Of a DNA stretch of 35,528 bases, positions 1 to 9,854 are shown one piece after another (position 1 is the first letter of the stretch; each line of letters opens with the position of its first letter). The notes under the pieces are model-generated. The model worked only from the letters and a program-made list of their open reading frames with translations. It was not told the DNA's origin and made no database searches. This DNA comes from an uncultured Bacteroidales bacterium (GTDB taxonomy: Bacteria > Bacteroidota > Bacteroidia > Bacteroidales > UBA3824), in NCBI GenBank assembly GCA_937877455.1, contig CALFIU010000028.1:1-35528 (forward strand), in the 5' to 3' direction. The position numbers and the translations under genes are program-made.

Positions 1-70
1 ATTTTTACCGGCGGGATACTAAACCTTTTTGTCATATTTTTAAAGTTCAATTTTTAATTATTCTGATTAA

Positions 71-3000
71 ATGTCTCTGAATAACAAACGAATTAGTTTC
101 GCTTCAACTAAAAATCAGTTAGAGTATCCTGATTTTTTGGAAATACAGTTGAAGTCTTTCCATGATTTTTTCCAATTGGAAACTACTCCGGAAAAACGTA
201 AGCAGGAAGGGCTGTTTAAAGTTTTCAACGAAAACTTTCCAATAACTGATACTCGCAACAATTTTGTGCTTGAGTTTATCGACTATTATGTTGACCCATC
301 TCGCTATTCTATTGAAGAATGTATTGATAGGGGATTGACTTACAGCGTGCCGCTGAAAGCCAAACTTAAACTTTATTGTACCGATCCTGAACATGAGGAT
401 TTTGATACGGTTATTCAGGATGTTTATCTTGGTACCGTACCTTATATGACTCCACGTGGTACTTTTGTTATTAATGGTGCTGAACGTGTGGTAGTTTCGC
501 AGTTGCATCGTTCGCCTGGTGTATTTTTTGGGCAAAGTATGCATGCTAATGGTACCAAATTGTATTCGGCCAGAATTATTCCTTTTAAGGGTTCGTGGAT
601 TGAATTTGCTACTGACATTAATAATGTTATGTATGCTTATATTGATCGTAAAAAGAAATTGCCAGTAACTACGCTTTTGCGTGCTATTGGTTTTGAAAGT
701 GATAAGGACATTTTGCAGATTTTCGACTTGGCCGACGAAGTTAAAGTTAGCAAAGCTGCCTTGAAAAAAGTGGTTGGTAGGAAACTTGCCGCCAGAGTGT
801 TGAGAACTTGGACGGAGGATTTCGTTGATGAAGACACAGGTGAAGTTGTTTCTATTGAGCGTAACGAAGTTATAGTTGATCGCGAGGTAGAACTTACTGC
901 TGAACATATTGATTTGATTGCCGATTCTGGTGCGCAAACCATTCTTTTGCATAAAGATGTTGCCGACCACATCGACTATTCAATTATTTACAATACTTTA
1001 CAAAAAGATCCTTGTAACTCCGAAAAAGAAGCGGTGTTGCACATATATCGTCAGTTGAGAAATGCAGAGCCACCAGATGATGCTACTGCTCGTGATGTCA
1101 TTGACAAACTTTTCTTTTCTGATAGGCGTTATGATCTCGGTGATGTTGGACGATATAGGATTAATAAGAAACTTAATCTAAAAATAGATACTAATATAAA
1201 GGTTCTTACTAAGGAAGATATTATTGAAATTATTAAATATCTTATCGAGCTTATTAATTCTAAAGCCGATGTTGATGATATTGATCACCTTAGTAACCGT
1301 AGGGTTAGAACTGTTGGTGAGCAACTTTATGACCAGTTTGGTGTTGGTCTTGCTCGTATGGCTCGTACCATTCGTGAACGTATGAATGTTCGCGACAATG
1401 AAGTTTTTACCCCAATTGATTTAATTAATTCAAAAACTTTGTCGTCGGTTATAAACTCGTTTTTTGGTACCAACCAACTTTCGCAGTTTATGGATCAGAC
1501 TAATCCATTAGCCGAGATAACACACAAACGTAGGCTTTCTGCATTAGGACCTGGTGGTCTTTCGCGTGATAGAGCTGGGTTTGAGGTGCGAGACGTTCAC
1601 TATACTCATTATGGTCGTCTATGTCCTATTGAAACTCCTGAAGGACCTAATATTGGTCTTATTTCGTCGTTGTGTGTATTTGCAAAAATTAATAATCTTG
1701 GTTTTATAGAAACTCCTTACCGTAAGGTTGTGGATTCAGTGGTTGATTTTTCTGAGGATGGTATAAAATATATGACTGCCGAGGATGAAGAACATCTTTT
1801 GATTGCTCAAGCTACTGAGCCTGTTGACGAAAATGGTAAGATTAACGGACCTCGTGTTAAGGCACGTCAAGATGCAGATTTCCCTGTTATAAGTCCTGAT
1901 CAAGTGCAGATGATGGATGTTGCTCCTAATCAAATTTCTTCTTTGGCTGCATCTCTTATTCCATTTTTGGAGCATGACGATGCTAACCGTGCTCTTATGG
2001 GTAGCAACATGATGCGTCAGGCTGTTCCGCTTTTAAATCCTGAAGCTCCTATTGTGGGTACTGGTATTGAAGGTCGCGTTGCAAAAGATTCGCGTATTCT
2101 TGTTGTTGCAGAAGATGATGGAGTTGTTAAGTATGTTGATGCTGACAAGATTGTTGTTCGTTACAATAAGACCGAAGAAGAACGTTTTGTTGACTTTGAC
2201 GAAGAAGATGTTACATATCATCTTACTAAGTTTAAGAAAACAAACCAAAGCATGTGTATTAATATTCGTCCTATTGTTCGCAAGGGTCAGGAGATTAAAA
2301 AAGGTGAAATTCTTACCGAGGGTTATGCTACGCAAGGAGGCGAACTTGCTTTGGGTAGAAATATGAAGGTTGCATTCATGCCTTGGAAAGGTTACAACTA
2401 CGAGGATGCGATTGTTATTTCTGAACGTGTGGTACGTGAGGATATATTTACTTCGATTCATATTGATGAATATATGCTTGAAGTTCGCGATACTAAACGT
2501 GGTATGGAAGAATTAACTTCAGATATTCCCAATGTTAGCGAAGATGCAACTAAAAACCTTGACGAAAATGGTCTTATTCGTATTGGTGCAGAGGTTGTTC
2601 CTGGCGATATTCTTATAGGAAAAATTACACCTAAGGGTGAGTCTGATCCTTCTCCAGAAGAAAAACTTTTGAGAGCAATCTTTGGAGAGAAGGCTGGCGA
2701 TGTTAAGGATGCTTCGTTAAAGACTCCTCCATCAGTACGTGGTGTTATTGTTGATAAGCGTTTGTTTTCGCGTTCGATGAAAGATCGCAAGGTTAAAAGT
2801 GCTGACAAGCCTATTATTGCTAAACTTGAGAAAGATTTTGAAAAAATCTGTTCTGATTTACGTCAAAAACTTATTGATAAGTTGTTTATTCTTGTCAATG
2901 GAAAGACATCGCAAGGCGTTAAAGATTACTTTAACAAAGATGTTATTGCCAAAGGTGTTAAGTTTACAATGAAGGTGTTGCAAGATGTTACTGATTATAT

Positions 3001-3880
3001 CGAAATCAACCCTAATAAGTGGACTACAGATAAGAAGAAAAACGATACTATCAAAGCTCTTCTTCACAACTATGTTGTTAAGTTTAAGGAGGAAGAAAGT
3101 GTTTACCGCCGTCAAAAGTATAATATTATGATTGGTGATGAATTGCCTATTGGTATTATTCAACTTGCTAAGGTTTATGTTGCTAAAAAACGTAAACTTC
3201 GTGTTGGAGATAAGATGGCAGGTCGCCATGGAAATAAAGGTATTGTGTCGCGTATTGTACGTGCAGAAGATATGCCATTTCTTGCTGACGGAACTCCTGT
3301 TGACATTGTTCTTAATCCTCTTGGTGTGCCTTCGCGTATGAACTTGGGTCAGATTTATGAAACTGTTCTTGGATGGGCAGGACGTGTAATGGGGTGTACT
3401 TTTGCTACTCCTATTTTTGATGGTGCAACAGCAGATCAGATTGGCGACTTGATGGAGAAAAATGGGTTGCCGCGATTTGGTAAATCGTATCTTTATGATG
3501 GAGGAACTGGTGAACGGTTCGACCAGCCTGCTACTGTTGGTGTTATTTATATGCTTAAGCTCGGACACATGGTTGACGACAAGATGCACGCTCGTTCAAT
3601 AGGTCCATATTCACTTATTACGCAACAACCGTTGGGTGGTAAGGCACAGTTTGGTGGACAGAGGTTTGGAGAAATGGAGGTTTGGGCATTGGAAGCATTT
3701 GGTGCAGCCAATATCCTTCAAGAGATACTTACTGTAAAATCTGACGATGTTGTTGGACGTGCAAAAGCGTATGAATCTATTGTTAAGGGGGACCCGATGC
3801 CTACTCCTGGAATACCCGAATCGTTCAACGTGTTGTTGCACGAGCTTAGGGGCTTGGGCTTGAGTATCAACCTTTCGTAA
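71..3880 (+). CDS. rpoB: DNA-directed RNA polymerase subunit beta
   Basis: This is the beta subunit of RNA polymerase, which with beta' forms the catalytic core. Its 1269 residues fit the Bacteroidetes length. The rifampicin-binding cluster lies at residues 464-491 and reads FFGTNQLSQFMDQTNP followed by ITHKRRLSA. Positions equivalent to E. coli D516, H526 and S531 are D475, H485 and S490, so the classic resistance positions are wild type. The stretch with CPIETPEGPNIGLI follows, and the C-terminal GGKAQFGGQRFGEMEVWALEA clamp region is intact. The start follows an AT-rich stretch without a Shine-Dalgarno site, as is normal in this phylum. No promoter is seen in the 70 bases upstream, so transcription presumably enters from ribosomal protein genes outside the window. 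rpoC follows after 83 bp. The identification is essentially certain. Confidence 0.99.
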   Translation: MSLNNKRISFASTKNQLEYPDFLEIQLKSFHDFFQLETTPEKRKQEGLFKVFNENFPITDTRNNFVLEFIDYYVDPSRYSIEECIDRGLTYSVPLKAKLKLYCTDPEHEDFDTVIQDVYLGTVPYMTPRGTFVINGAERVVVSQLHRSPGVFFGQSMHANGTKLYSARIIPFKGSWIEFATDINNVMYAYIDRKKKLPVTTLLRAIGFESDKDILQIFDLADEVKVSKAALKKVVGRKLAARVLRTWTEDFVDEDTGEVVSIERNEVIVDREVELTAEHIDLIADSGAQTILLHKDVADHIDYSIIYNTLQKDPCNSEKEAVLHIYRQLRNAEPPDDATARDVIDKLFFSDRRYDLGDVGRYRINKKLNLKIDTNIKVLTKEDIIEIIKYLIELINSKADVDDIDHLSNRRVRTVGEQLYDQFGVGLARMARTIRERMNVRDNEVFTPIDLINSKTLSSVINSFFGTNQLSQFMDQTNPLAEITHKRRLSALGPGGLSRDRAGFEVRDVHYTHYGRLCPIETPEGPNIGLISSLCVFAKINNLGFIETPYRKVVDSVVDFSEDGIKYMTAEDEEHLLIAQATEPVDENGKINGPRVKARQDADFPVISPDQVQMMDVAPNQISSLAASLIPFLEHDDANRALMGSNMMRQAVPLLNPEAPIVGTGIEGRVAKDSRILVVAEDDGVVKYVDADKIVVRYNKTEEERFVDFDEEDVTYHLTKFKKTNQSMCINIRPIVRKGQEIKKGEILTEGYATQGGELALGRNMKVAFMPWKGYNYEDAIVISERVVREDIFTSIHIDEYMLEVRDTKRGMEELTSDIPNVSEDATKNLDENGLIRIGAEVVPGDILIGKITPKGESDPSPEEKLLRAIFGEKAGDVKDASLKTPPSVRGVIVDKRLFSRSMKDRKVKSADKPIIAKLEKDFEKICSDLRQKLIDKLFILVNGKTSQGVKDYFNKDVIAKGVKFTMKVLQDVTDYIEINPNKWTTDKKKNDTIKALLHNYVVKFKEEESVYRRQKYNIMIGDELPIGIIQLAKVYVAKKRKLRVGDKMAGRHGNKGIVSRIVRAEDMPFLADGTPVDIVLNPLGVPSRMNLGQIYETVLGWAGRVMGCTFATPIFDGATADQIGDLMEKNGLPRFGKSYLYDGGTGERFDQPATVGVIYMLKLGHMVDDKMHARSIGPYSLITQQPLGGKAQFGGQRFGEMEVWALEAFGAANILQEILTVKSDDVVGRAKAYESIVKGDPMPTPGIPESFNVLLHELRGLGLSINLS

Positions 3881-3889
3881 AATAAAATA

Positions 3890-3917
3890 GCCGCTGGGTT
3901 TATGCCCAGTGGTTTTT
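3890..3917 (+). terminator. hairpin with short T-run between rpoB and rpoC
   Basis: CCGCTGGG (3891-3898) pairs with CCCAGTGG (3905-3912), giving an 8-bp stem with one G-U pair and a 6-nt loop, followed by a short T-run. It lies 10 bp after the rpoB stop. It looks like a weak or partial terminator, or a processing signal, inside what should be one transcript; complete termination here would starve rpoC. The GGG-TTTATG-CCC core resembles the REP-like hairpin at 35475-35494. Confidence 0.5.
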
Positions 3918-3963
3918 GATTTTGGATTTAAATTAAGTTTTAAAAACTACATATTATAAAAAT

Positions 3964-6900
3964 ATGGCATTTCGTAAAGACCCTAAAATTAAGAATAATT
4001 TTACCAAGATTTCGATAGGCTTGGCTTCGCCGGAAGAAATTTTGGAACGTTCGAGTGGCGAAGTTCTCAAACCAGAAACTATCAACTATCGAACCTACAA
4101 ACCAGAGCGAGACGGTTTGTTTTGCGAACGCATTTTCGGTCCTGTAAAAGACTATGAATGCCATTGCGGAAAATATAAGCGCATACGTTACAAAGGTATT
4201 GTGTGTGATCGTTGTGGCGTTGAGGTTACAGAGAAAAAGGTACGTCGTGAGCGTATGGGACACATACAACTTGTAGTGCCAGTTGCTCATATTTGGTATT
4301 TCAGGTCGTTGCCCAACAAGATTGGTTACCTTTTAGGTTTGCCAAGCAAAAAACTTGATTCGATTATTTATTACGAAAAATATGTTGTTATACAGCCTGG
4401 TGTAAAGGCTGCTGACGGTGTTAACAAACTTGACTTTTTAGCAGAAGAAGAATATCTTGATATTATTGATTCTCTTCCAAAAGACAATCAACTTCTTGAC
4501 GATACCGATCCTAACAAGTTTATTGCCAAAATGGGTGCTGAGGCAATATATGATCTTTTAAAAGAAATTAATCTTGATGAGTTGGCATATCAACTTCGTG
4601 ATAAAGCCAACAAAGAAACTTCGCAGCAGCGTAAAGCTGAGGCTTTGAAGCGTCTTCAGGTTGTTACAACATTTCGTTCTTCACCTGTTGACAATAAGCC
4701 TGAGTATATGATTATCAAGGTTGTTCCAGTTATTCCTCCTGAATTGCGTCCGTTGGTTCCTCTTGATGGTGGTAGATTTGCAACATCAGATCTTAACGAC
4801 CTTTATCGTAGGGTTATAATTCGTAACAATCGTTTGAAAAGACTTATTGAGATTAAAGCTCCTGAAGTTATTTTGCGTAACGAGAAGCGTATGTTGCAAG
4901 AAGCTGTAGATTCTCTTTTTGACAATTCGAGAAAGTCTAATGCAGTAAAGAGCGATGCTAACAGACCGCTTAAATCGTTGAGCGATAGCCTTAAAGGTAA
5001 AGCAGGTAGGTTCCGTCAAAATCTTTTGGGTAAACGTGTTGACTATTCTGCTCGTTCTGTTATTGTTGTAGGTCCAGAACTTCGTATGCATGAGTGTGGA
5101 TTGCCTAAGGAAATGGCTTCTGAACTTTACAAACCGTTTGTTATCCGAAAACTTATAGAACGTGGTGTTGTTAAGACTGTTAAATCAGCTAAAAAAATTG
5201 TTGATAGAAAAGATCCCGTTGTATGGGATATCCTTGAAAATGTTTTGAAGGGACATCCAATATTGTTGAACCGAGCTCCTACGCTTCACCGACTTGGTAT
5301 TCAAGCATTTCAACCAAAACTTATTGAAGGTAAAGCAATTCAACTTCACCCGTTAGTTTGTACGGCGTTCAATGCAGACTTCGATGGTGACCAAATGGCT
5401 GTTCACCTTCCTCTTGGAAACGCTGCAGTCTTGGAAGCTCAAATTCTTATGCTTGCATCGCATAATATTCTTAACCCTGCAAATGGTGCGCCTATTGCTG
5501 TGCCTTCGCAGGACATGGTTCTTGGTCTATATTATATGACTAAGGAGCGTAAATTACAAGATGGAAAACCTGTAAAAGGTTCAGGGTTAACATTTTATGG
5601 TCCAGAAGAAGCTATCATTGCTTACAATGAAGGTCGTACAACGTTGCAGTCGTCTTGTCGTATAAAGGCCGATGTGCTTGAAGGCGATGTGCTTGTTAAT
5701 AAAATGATTGATACTACTGTTGGACGCATTCTTTTTAATCAAGTTGCACCAAAAGAGGTAGGTTTCATAAATACGCTTATCACCAAAAAGAGTTTGCGTG
5801 GCATTATTACTAATGTTATCAAACGTTGTGGTATGGCTCGTGCGGTTGACTTTTTGGACGATATAAAGAATATGGGTTATTACCGTGCATTTAAGGGGGG
5901 ACTTTCGTTCAACCTTGAAGATGTGGTTATACCGAAAGAAAAAGCTGCCATGGTTGAAGAAGGTTATGCTCAAGTGGACGAGATTCTCAACAACTATGGT
6001 ATGGGTTGGATTACTTTCAATGAACGTTACAACCAGATTATTGATACTTGGACACACATCAATGCTAAACTTACTGAGAGTGTGATGAAAACATTGAGTT
6101 CTAACAATGATGGATTCAACTCTGTTTACATGATGCTTGACTCTGGAGCGCGTGGTAGTAAAGAGCAAATCCGTCAGCTTTCTGGTATGCGTGGTCTTAT
6201 GGCTAAGCCACAGAAGTCTGGTGCTGAAGGTGGTCAAATTATTGAAAACCCGATTTTGGCTAACTTTAAGGAAGGTCTTTCGGTGTTGGAATATTTTATC
6301 TCTACCCACGGTGCACGTAAAGGTTTGGCCGACACCGCTTTAAAAACGGCTGACGCTGGTTATCTTACTCGTCGTCTTGTGGATGTTGCTCAAGATGTGA
6401 TTATTACACAAGAAGATTGTGGAACATTGCGTGGTCTTGTAACAACAGCTTTGCGTAAGAAAGACGAAATAGTAGAATCACTTGGTGATCGTGCTTTGGG
6501 TCGTACGTCTGTTCATGATGTACAACATCCTCAAACTGGCGAAATTATTGTTCGTGCTGGTGAGGAAATAACCGAAGAAATTGCCAAAAAAATTGATGAT
6601 TCGCCTATTGAGCAACTTGAAATTCGTAGTGTTTTAACTTGCGAATCACGTAAGGGTGTGTGTGCTAAATGTTATGGTCGCAACCTTGCTACAGCTCGTA
6701 AGGTTCAGATTGGCGAGGCTGTAGGTACAATTGCAGCACAGTCGATTGGTGAGCCTGGTACTCAGCTTACACTTCGTACTTTCCACGTCGGTGGTGTTGC
6801 TGGTGGTTTGGCGGCTGATTCACAGTTTAGTTCTAAATACGATGGTTATTTGCAAATTGAGGAATTGAAAGTAGTTGGTTCTACTGACGAAACTGGTAAA

Positions 6901-8229
6901 CCTATTGATATTGTTATTTCTCGTTTGGCAGAAGCTAAGATTATTGACAATAATACAGACATTACTCTAACCACTGCTCCAATTCCATACGGTTCTCGTC
7001 TTTATTTTAAAGACGGTGATCAAGTTAAGAAAGGTGATGTAATTTGCGAATGGGATCCGTTTAATGTTACCATTATTTCTGAATTTGCAGGAACGGTTCA
7101 GTTCTCTAATATGATTGAGGGTGTTACCTATAAGGACGAAGCTGACGAACAAACTGGTTTTACCGAGAAAGTGATTATCGAAGCTAAGGATAAAACTAAA
7201 AATCCTGAAATTCATATTGTTAACGAAGATGGAGATGCGCTTGCAAACTATAATATTCCTGTAAGTGCTCACTTGATAAAAACCGAAGGCGATAAGGTTA
7301 AACCAGGAGATATTTTGGTTAAGATACCGCGTAAGGTTGGTTCGTTGGGCGACATCACTGGTGGTTTGCCGCGTGTTACAGAATTGTTTGAAGCTCGTAA
7401 TCCTTCTAACCCTGCTGTTGTTTCTGAAATTGATGGTATAGTTAATCTTGGAAAGATTAAGCGTGGTAATCGTGAAATAACCATAACCTCGCGTCAAGGT
7501 GAGGAAAAGAAATATTTAGTTTCTTTGTCGAAACAAATACTTGTTCAAGACAACGACTATGTTAAGGCTGGAACTCCGCTTTCTGACGGTGCTGTTACTC
7601 CTTCGGATATTTTGGCTATAAAAGGACCTACAGAAGTTCAAGAATACATTGTAAACGAGGTTCAAGAAGTTTATCGTTTGCAAGGTGTGGCCATTAATGA
7701 TAAGCATTTTGAGGTAATTGTTCGTCAGATGATGCGCAAGGTAAAAATTGAGGATCCGGGCGATACTAATTTCCTTGAGGGCGAAACCGTTGATAAGTGG
7801 GATTTTATGGAAGAAAATGATCGTATGTTTGGTAAAAAAGTTATTGAAGATGCTGGCGATAGTGAAAATCTTAAAGCTGGTCAGATTGTTACTTTGCGTA
7901 AACTACGTGATGAGAACTCTTATCTAAAACGTAAGGATTTACGTTTGGTACAAGCCAGAGATGCTGTTCCCGCAACTTCAAGTCAGATTTTGCAAGGTAT
8001 TACACGTGCCGCTTTGCAGACACAAAGCTTTATGTCGGCAGCGTCGTTCCAAGAAACAACAAAGGTTCTTAACGAAGCAGCAATTGCAGGTAAGGTTGAT
8101 TATCTTGAAGGTTTGAAAGAGAACGTTATTGTTGGTCATCTTATTCCTGCTGGAACTGGTATGCGTCGTTACGATCATATTGTAGTTGGCAGCAAAGAAG
8201 AACTTGATGCTTTAAAAGCAAAAAAATAA
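3964..8229 (+). CDS. rpoC: DNA-directed RNA polymerase subunit beta'
   Basis: This is the beta' subunit (1421 residues), which carries the catalytic magnesium site of RNA polymerase. The N-terminal zinc site uses C66, C68, C81 and C84. The catalytic loop NADFDGDQMAVH begins at residue 470. The second zinc site is C819, C893, C900 and C903, matching the E. coli spacing. The trigger-loop region has AAQSIGEPGTQLTLRTFH, and the C-terminal part has ATSSQILQGITRAALQTQSF. The ATG is preceded by an AT-rich leader with no Shine-Dalgarno site. The gene is presumably cotranscribed with rpoB and is followed by a clear hairpin terminator. No truncation or missing catalytic residue was seen. Confidence 0.99.
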   Translation: MAFRKDPKIKNNFTKISIGLASPEEILERSSGEVLKPETINYRTYKPERDGLFCERIFGPVKDYECHCGKYKRIRYKGIVCDRCGVEVTEKKVRRERMGHIQLVVPVAHIWYFRSLPNKIGYLLGLPSKKLDSIIYYEKYVVIQPGVKAADGVNKLDFLAEEEYLDIIDSLPKDNQLLDDTDPNKFIAKMGAEAIYDLLKEINLDELAYQLRDKANKETSQQRKAEALKRLQVVTTFRSSPVDNKPEYMIIKVVPVIPPELRPLVPLDGGRFATSDLNDLYRRVIIRNNRLKRLIEIKAPEVILRNEKRMLQEAVDSLFDNSRKSNAVKSDANRPLKSLSDSLKGKAGRFRQNLLGKRVDYSARSVIVVGPELRMHECGLPKEMASELYKPFVIRKLIERGVVKTVKSAKKIVDRKDPVVWDILENVLKGHPILLNRAPTLHRLGIQAFQPKLIEGKAIQLHPLVCTAFNADFDGDQMAVHLPLGNAAVLEAQILMLASHNILNPANGAPIAVPSQDMVLGLYYMTKERKLQDGKPVKGSGLTFYGPEEAIIAYNEGRTTLQSSCRIKADVLEGDVLVNKMIDTTVGRILFNQVAPKEVGFINTLITKKSLRGIITNVIKRCGMARAVDFLDDIKNMGYYRAFKGGLSFNLEDVVIPKEKAAMVEEGYAQVDEILNNYGMGWITFNERYNQIIDTWTHINAKLTESVMKTLSSNNDGFNSVYMMLDSGARGSKEQIRQLSGMRGLMAKPQKSGAEGGQIIENPILANFKEGLSVLEYFISTHGARKGLADTALKTADAGYLTRRLVDVAQDVIITQEDCGTLRGLVTTALRKKDEIVESLGDRALGRTSVHDVQHPQTGEIIVRAGEEITEEIAKKIDDSPIEQLEIRSVLTCESRKGVCAKCYGRNLATARKVQIGEAVGTIAAQSIGEPGTQLTLRTFHVGGVAGGLAADSQFSSKYDGYLQIEELKVVGSTDETGKPIDIVISRLAEAKIIDNNTDITLTTAPIPYGSRLYFKDGDQVKKGDVICEWDPFNVTIISEFAGTVQFSNMIEGVTYKDEADEQTGFTEKVIIEAKDKTKNPEIHIVNEDGDALANYNIPVSAHLIKTEGDKVKPGDILVKIPRKVGSLGDITGGLPRVTELFEARNPSNPAVVSEIDGIVNLGKIKRGNREITITSRQGEEKKYLVSLSKQILVQDNDYVKAGTPLSDGAVTPSDILAIKGPTEVQEYIVNEVQEVYRLQGVAINDKHFEVIVRQMMRKVKIEDPGDTNFLEGETVDKWDFMEENDRMFGKKVIEDAGDSENLKAGQIVTLRKLRDENSYLKRKDLRLVQARDAVPATSSQILQGITRAALQTQSFMSAASFQETTKVLNEAAIAGKVDYLEGLKENVIVGHLIPAGTGMRRYDHIVVGSKEELDALKAKK

Positions 8230-8249
8230 TCTTTTTTTGAATTTTAAAT

Positions 8250-8279
8250 AAAAAAACCGTTCGTAAGGACGGTTTTTTT
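8250..8279 (+). terminator. intrinsic terminator after rpoC
   Basis: An A-run followed by CCGT (ending at 8260) pairs with ACGG and a run of seven Ts (8269-8279) across an 8-nt loop. The stem ends in a T tract, the usual rho-independent form. It is only 20 bp downstream of rpoC, and the DUF3467 gene begins 25 bp later without a recognisable promoter of its own, so some read-through is likely. Confidence 0.8.
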
Positions 8280-8304
8280 ATTTAGTTTTGAAGAAAAAAA
8301 TATC

Positions 8305-8622
8305 ATGGAAGAAAATACAAAAACAGGGCAATTGAATATAGAGCTAAAAGATGATGTTGCACAAGGAAATTATGCTAACCTTGCTGTAATTTCTCATTCG
8401 TCAAGTGAATTTGTGATTGATTTTATTGCAGTTTTACCAGGTATGCCTAAGGCACAAGTGAAGTCTCGTGTAATAATGGCTCCCGAACATGCAAAACGTC
8501 TTATGCTTGCGCTTCAAGATAATCTTGAAAAATATGAATCGCAGAATGGAAGAATAAAAAATACAGATGGTGCTGGTGGTGCATCTATACCTCTAAATTT
8601 TGGTAACAAAACAGAAGCGTAG
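8305..8622 (+). CDS. DUF3467 family protein
   Basis: This small acidic protein (105 residues) matches the DUF3467 family as I remember it: a central EFVIDFIAVLPGMPKAQVKSR stretch, then a helix with APEHAKRLMLALQDNLEKYE, and a glycine-rich polar tail. Its molecular role is not known. In Bacteroidetes genomes a DUF3467 gene commonly sits directly after rpoC, as here, which supports the call. There is no signal peptide or membrane segment, so it should be cytoplasmic. It begins 25 bp after the rpoC terminator and probably depends on read-through transcription. The following 194 bp (8623-8816) contain no gene; they hold an inverted repeat (8629-8636 with 8668-8675) and the promoter of the next operon. 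Confidence 0.9.
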   Translation: MEENTKTGQLNIELKDDVAQGNYANLAVISHSSSEFVIDFIAVLPGMPKAQVKSRVIMAPEHAKRLMLALQDNLEKYESQNGRIKNTDGAGGASIPLNFGNKTEA

Positions 8623-8758
8623 ATTTGTAACTATTCCAAATAATTTATGTCGGGGAAATTGATGTAAGAATAGTTAAAAATAGGCTAAAATTTTGTAAGT
8701 TAGATTGTAAATTCACTTATGAACTGAATCAGCGAATCTGTGTTTAGATGATATAAAG

Positions 8759-8789
8759 TTTGTGTTGTTACTAAAATTTGGTAGTTTTG
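8759..8789 (+). promoter_or_regulatory. Bacteroidetes-type promoter for the aminotransferase/LicC/LicD operon
   Basis: TTTG at 8759-8762 is followed by a 19-bp spacer and TAGTTTTG at 8782-8789, an exact match to the TTTG / TAnnTTTG pattern of Bacteroides sigma-ABfr promoters. Transcription would start about 20 bp upstream of the ATG at 8817. No other promoter of this quality is seen before 13342, so it probably drives the whole block 8817-13273. Confidence 0.8.
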
Positions 8790-8816
8790 TAGTTCTAACA
8801 AAACTTTTGATTTATT

Positions 8817-9854
8817 ATGAATTTTTTAGATAGAAACGAATTTAATTTTGCTCCTGCGCCACAAGTGGTAGAAGCGTTTAAAAACTTTGATACACAGAAA
8901 CTTGGATTTTATACCCGAATTTATGATGAAGGGAAAAAAAGCATTTTTTCTGTTTTCTTGTCTCAAGAATATGGGATTGATGAAAAGCAGATAATGCTCG
9001 GATATGGCGGTGAAGACCTTTTGAAAGAGGCCGTACATTACTTTTTAACCCTTCCCGACCACAATCGTTTGATGCTTGTGCCAAAATTTTCGTGGTGGTA
9101 TTATAAGTCTATTGCCGATGAGGTTGACGGTAAGACAGTTCAGTATCCATTGGTTGAGGATGGTGATACGTATCGTTATGATATGGAGACGCTTACGAAG
9201 ATGCTTCACGAGTTGAATCCGAAGATTTTGCTCCTTGCGTCACCAAATAATCCAACTGGAAATGCGCTTTCTCCGTCAGAAATAGAAAATCTATTGCAAG
9301 AGGCTCCAAAGACTACATTTATAATTATTGACGAGGCATACGCATCATACGTCAACAGAGATAATAGTTATATAAAACAACTGATAGACGAATTTCCAAA
9401 TCTTTTGATTGTTAGAACTTTGAGTAAATTTTACGGATTACCGGGCTTGAGAATGGGATTTGGTTTTACGGGTAGTGGACTTGGAAAATTCAATCGTTTT
9501 GGAAACAAGTACCTCGGCTACAATCGTATTTCGGAAGAACTTGCAATTGCAGCCCTTAAAGCCACTGATTATTATCGCAATATTGCTGACGGAATGAATC
9601 AAGATAGAAAACTTTATGAAAGCGAGATTGGGGCATTAACAGGTTTCAAAGTTTATAAATCGCAGGCTAATTTCATATTGATAAAATATCCAATTGAACT
9701 AAAAGAATCGTTGCAAAATGCTTTGGTGTCAGAGGATTACAAAATCAAGTTTATGAACGAACTAGACATAAACACTCATTTGCGTATCACTCTTGGTCGT
9801 CCAGAACAGAATAGAATTGTCATTGATACCATAAAGAAAATCGCTGGAAAATGA
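8817..9854 (+). CDS. PLP-dependent aminotransferase, HisC/CobD-like (class I/II fold)
   Basis: This 345-residue PLP enzyme belongs to the group containing histidinol-phosphate aminotransferase and threonine-phosphate decarboxylase. Visible motifs are LGYGGEDLL (61-69) in the cofactor phosphate region, SPNNPTG (142-148), IIDEAY with D172 contacting the PLP nitrogen, TLSKFYGLPGLRMG with the Schiff-base lysine K204, and RITLGRPEQN near the C-terminus with the likely carboxylate- or phosphate-binding arginine. No other histidine-biosynthesis gene is nearby. It instead heads an operon with a LicC-like nucleotidyltransferase and a LicD protein, so I infer that it makes a phosphorylated amino alcohol for surface-glycan decoration. 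True HisC activity cannot be excluded. Its stop overlaps the next start as ATGA. The fold assignment is firm; the substrate is unknown. Confidence 0.85.
   Translation: MNFLDRNEFNFAPAPQVVEAFKNFDTQKLGFYTRIYDEGKKSIFSVFLSQEYGIDEKQIMLGYGGEDLLKEAVHYFLTLPDHNRLMLVPKFSWWYYKSIADEVDGKTVQYPLVEDGDTYRYDMETLTKMLHELNPKILLLASPNNPTGNALSPSEIENLLQEAPKTTFIIIDEAYASYVNRDNSYIKQLIDEFPNLLIVRTLSKFYGLPGLRMGFGFTGSGLGKFNRFGNKYLGYNRISEELAIAALKATDYYRNIADGMNQDRKLYESEIGALTGFKVYKSQANFILIKYPIELKESLQNALVSEDYKIKFMNELDINTHLRITLGRPEQNRIVIDTIKKIAGK

Noticed and set aside
119..970. 283-codon open frame antisense to rpoB
   Set aside because: It is a shadow of the rpoB codon pattern; the translation is low-complexity (N/F/I/K-rich) with no domain, and rpoB on the other strand is certain.
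5587..6309. 240-codon open frame antisense to rpoC
   Set aside because: It is antisense to conserved rpoC sequence, with no recognisable motif or promoter.
8629..8675. Inverted repeat AACTATTC / GAATAGTT after the DUF3467 gene
   Set aside because: The 31-nt loop and absence of a following T tract make it a poor terminator; it may be chance in AT-rich DNA.
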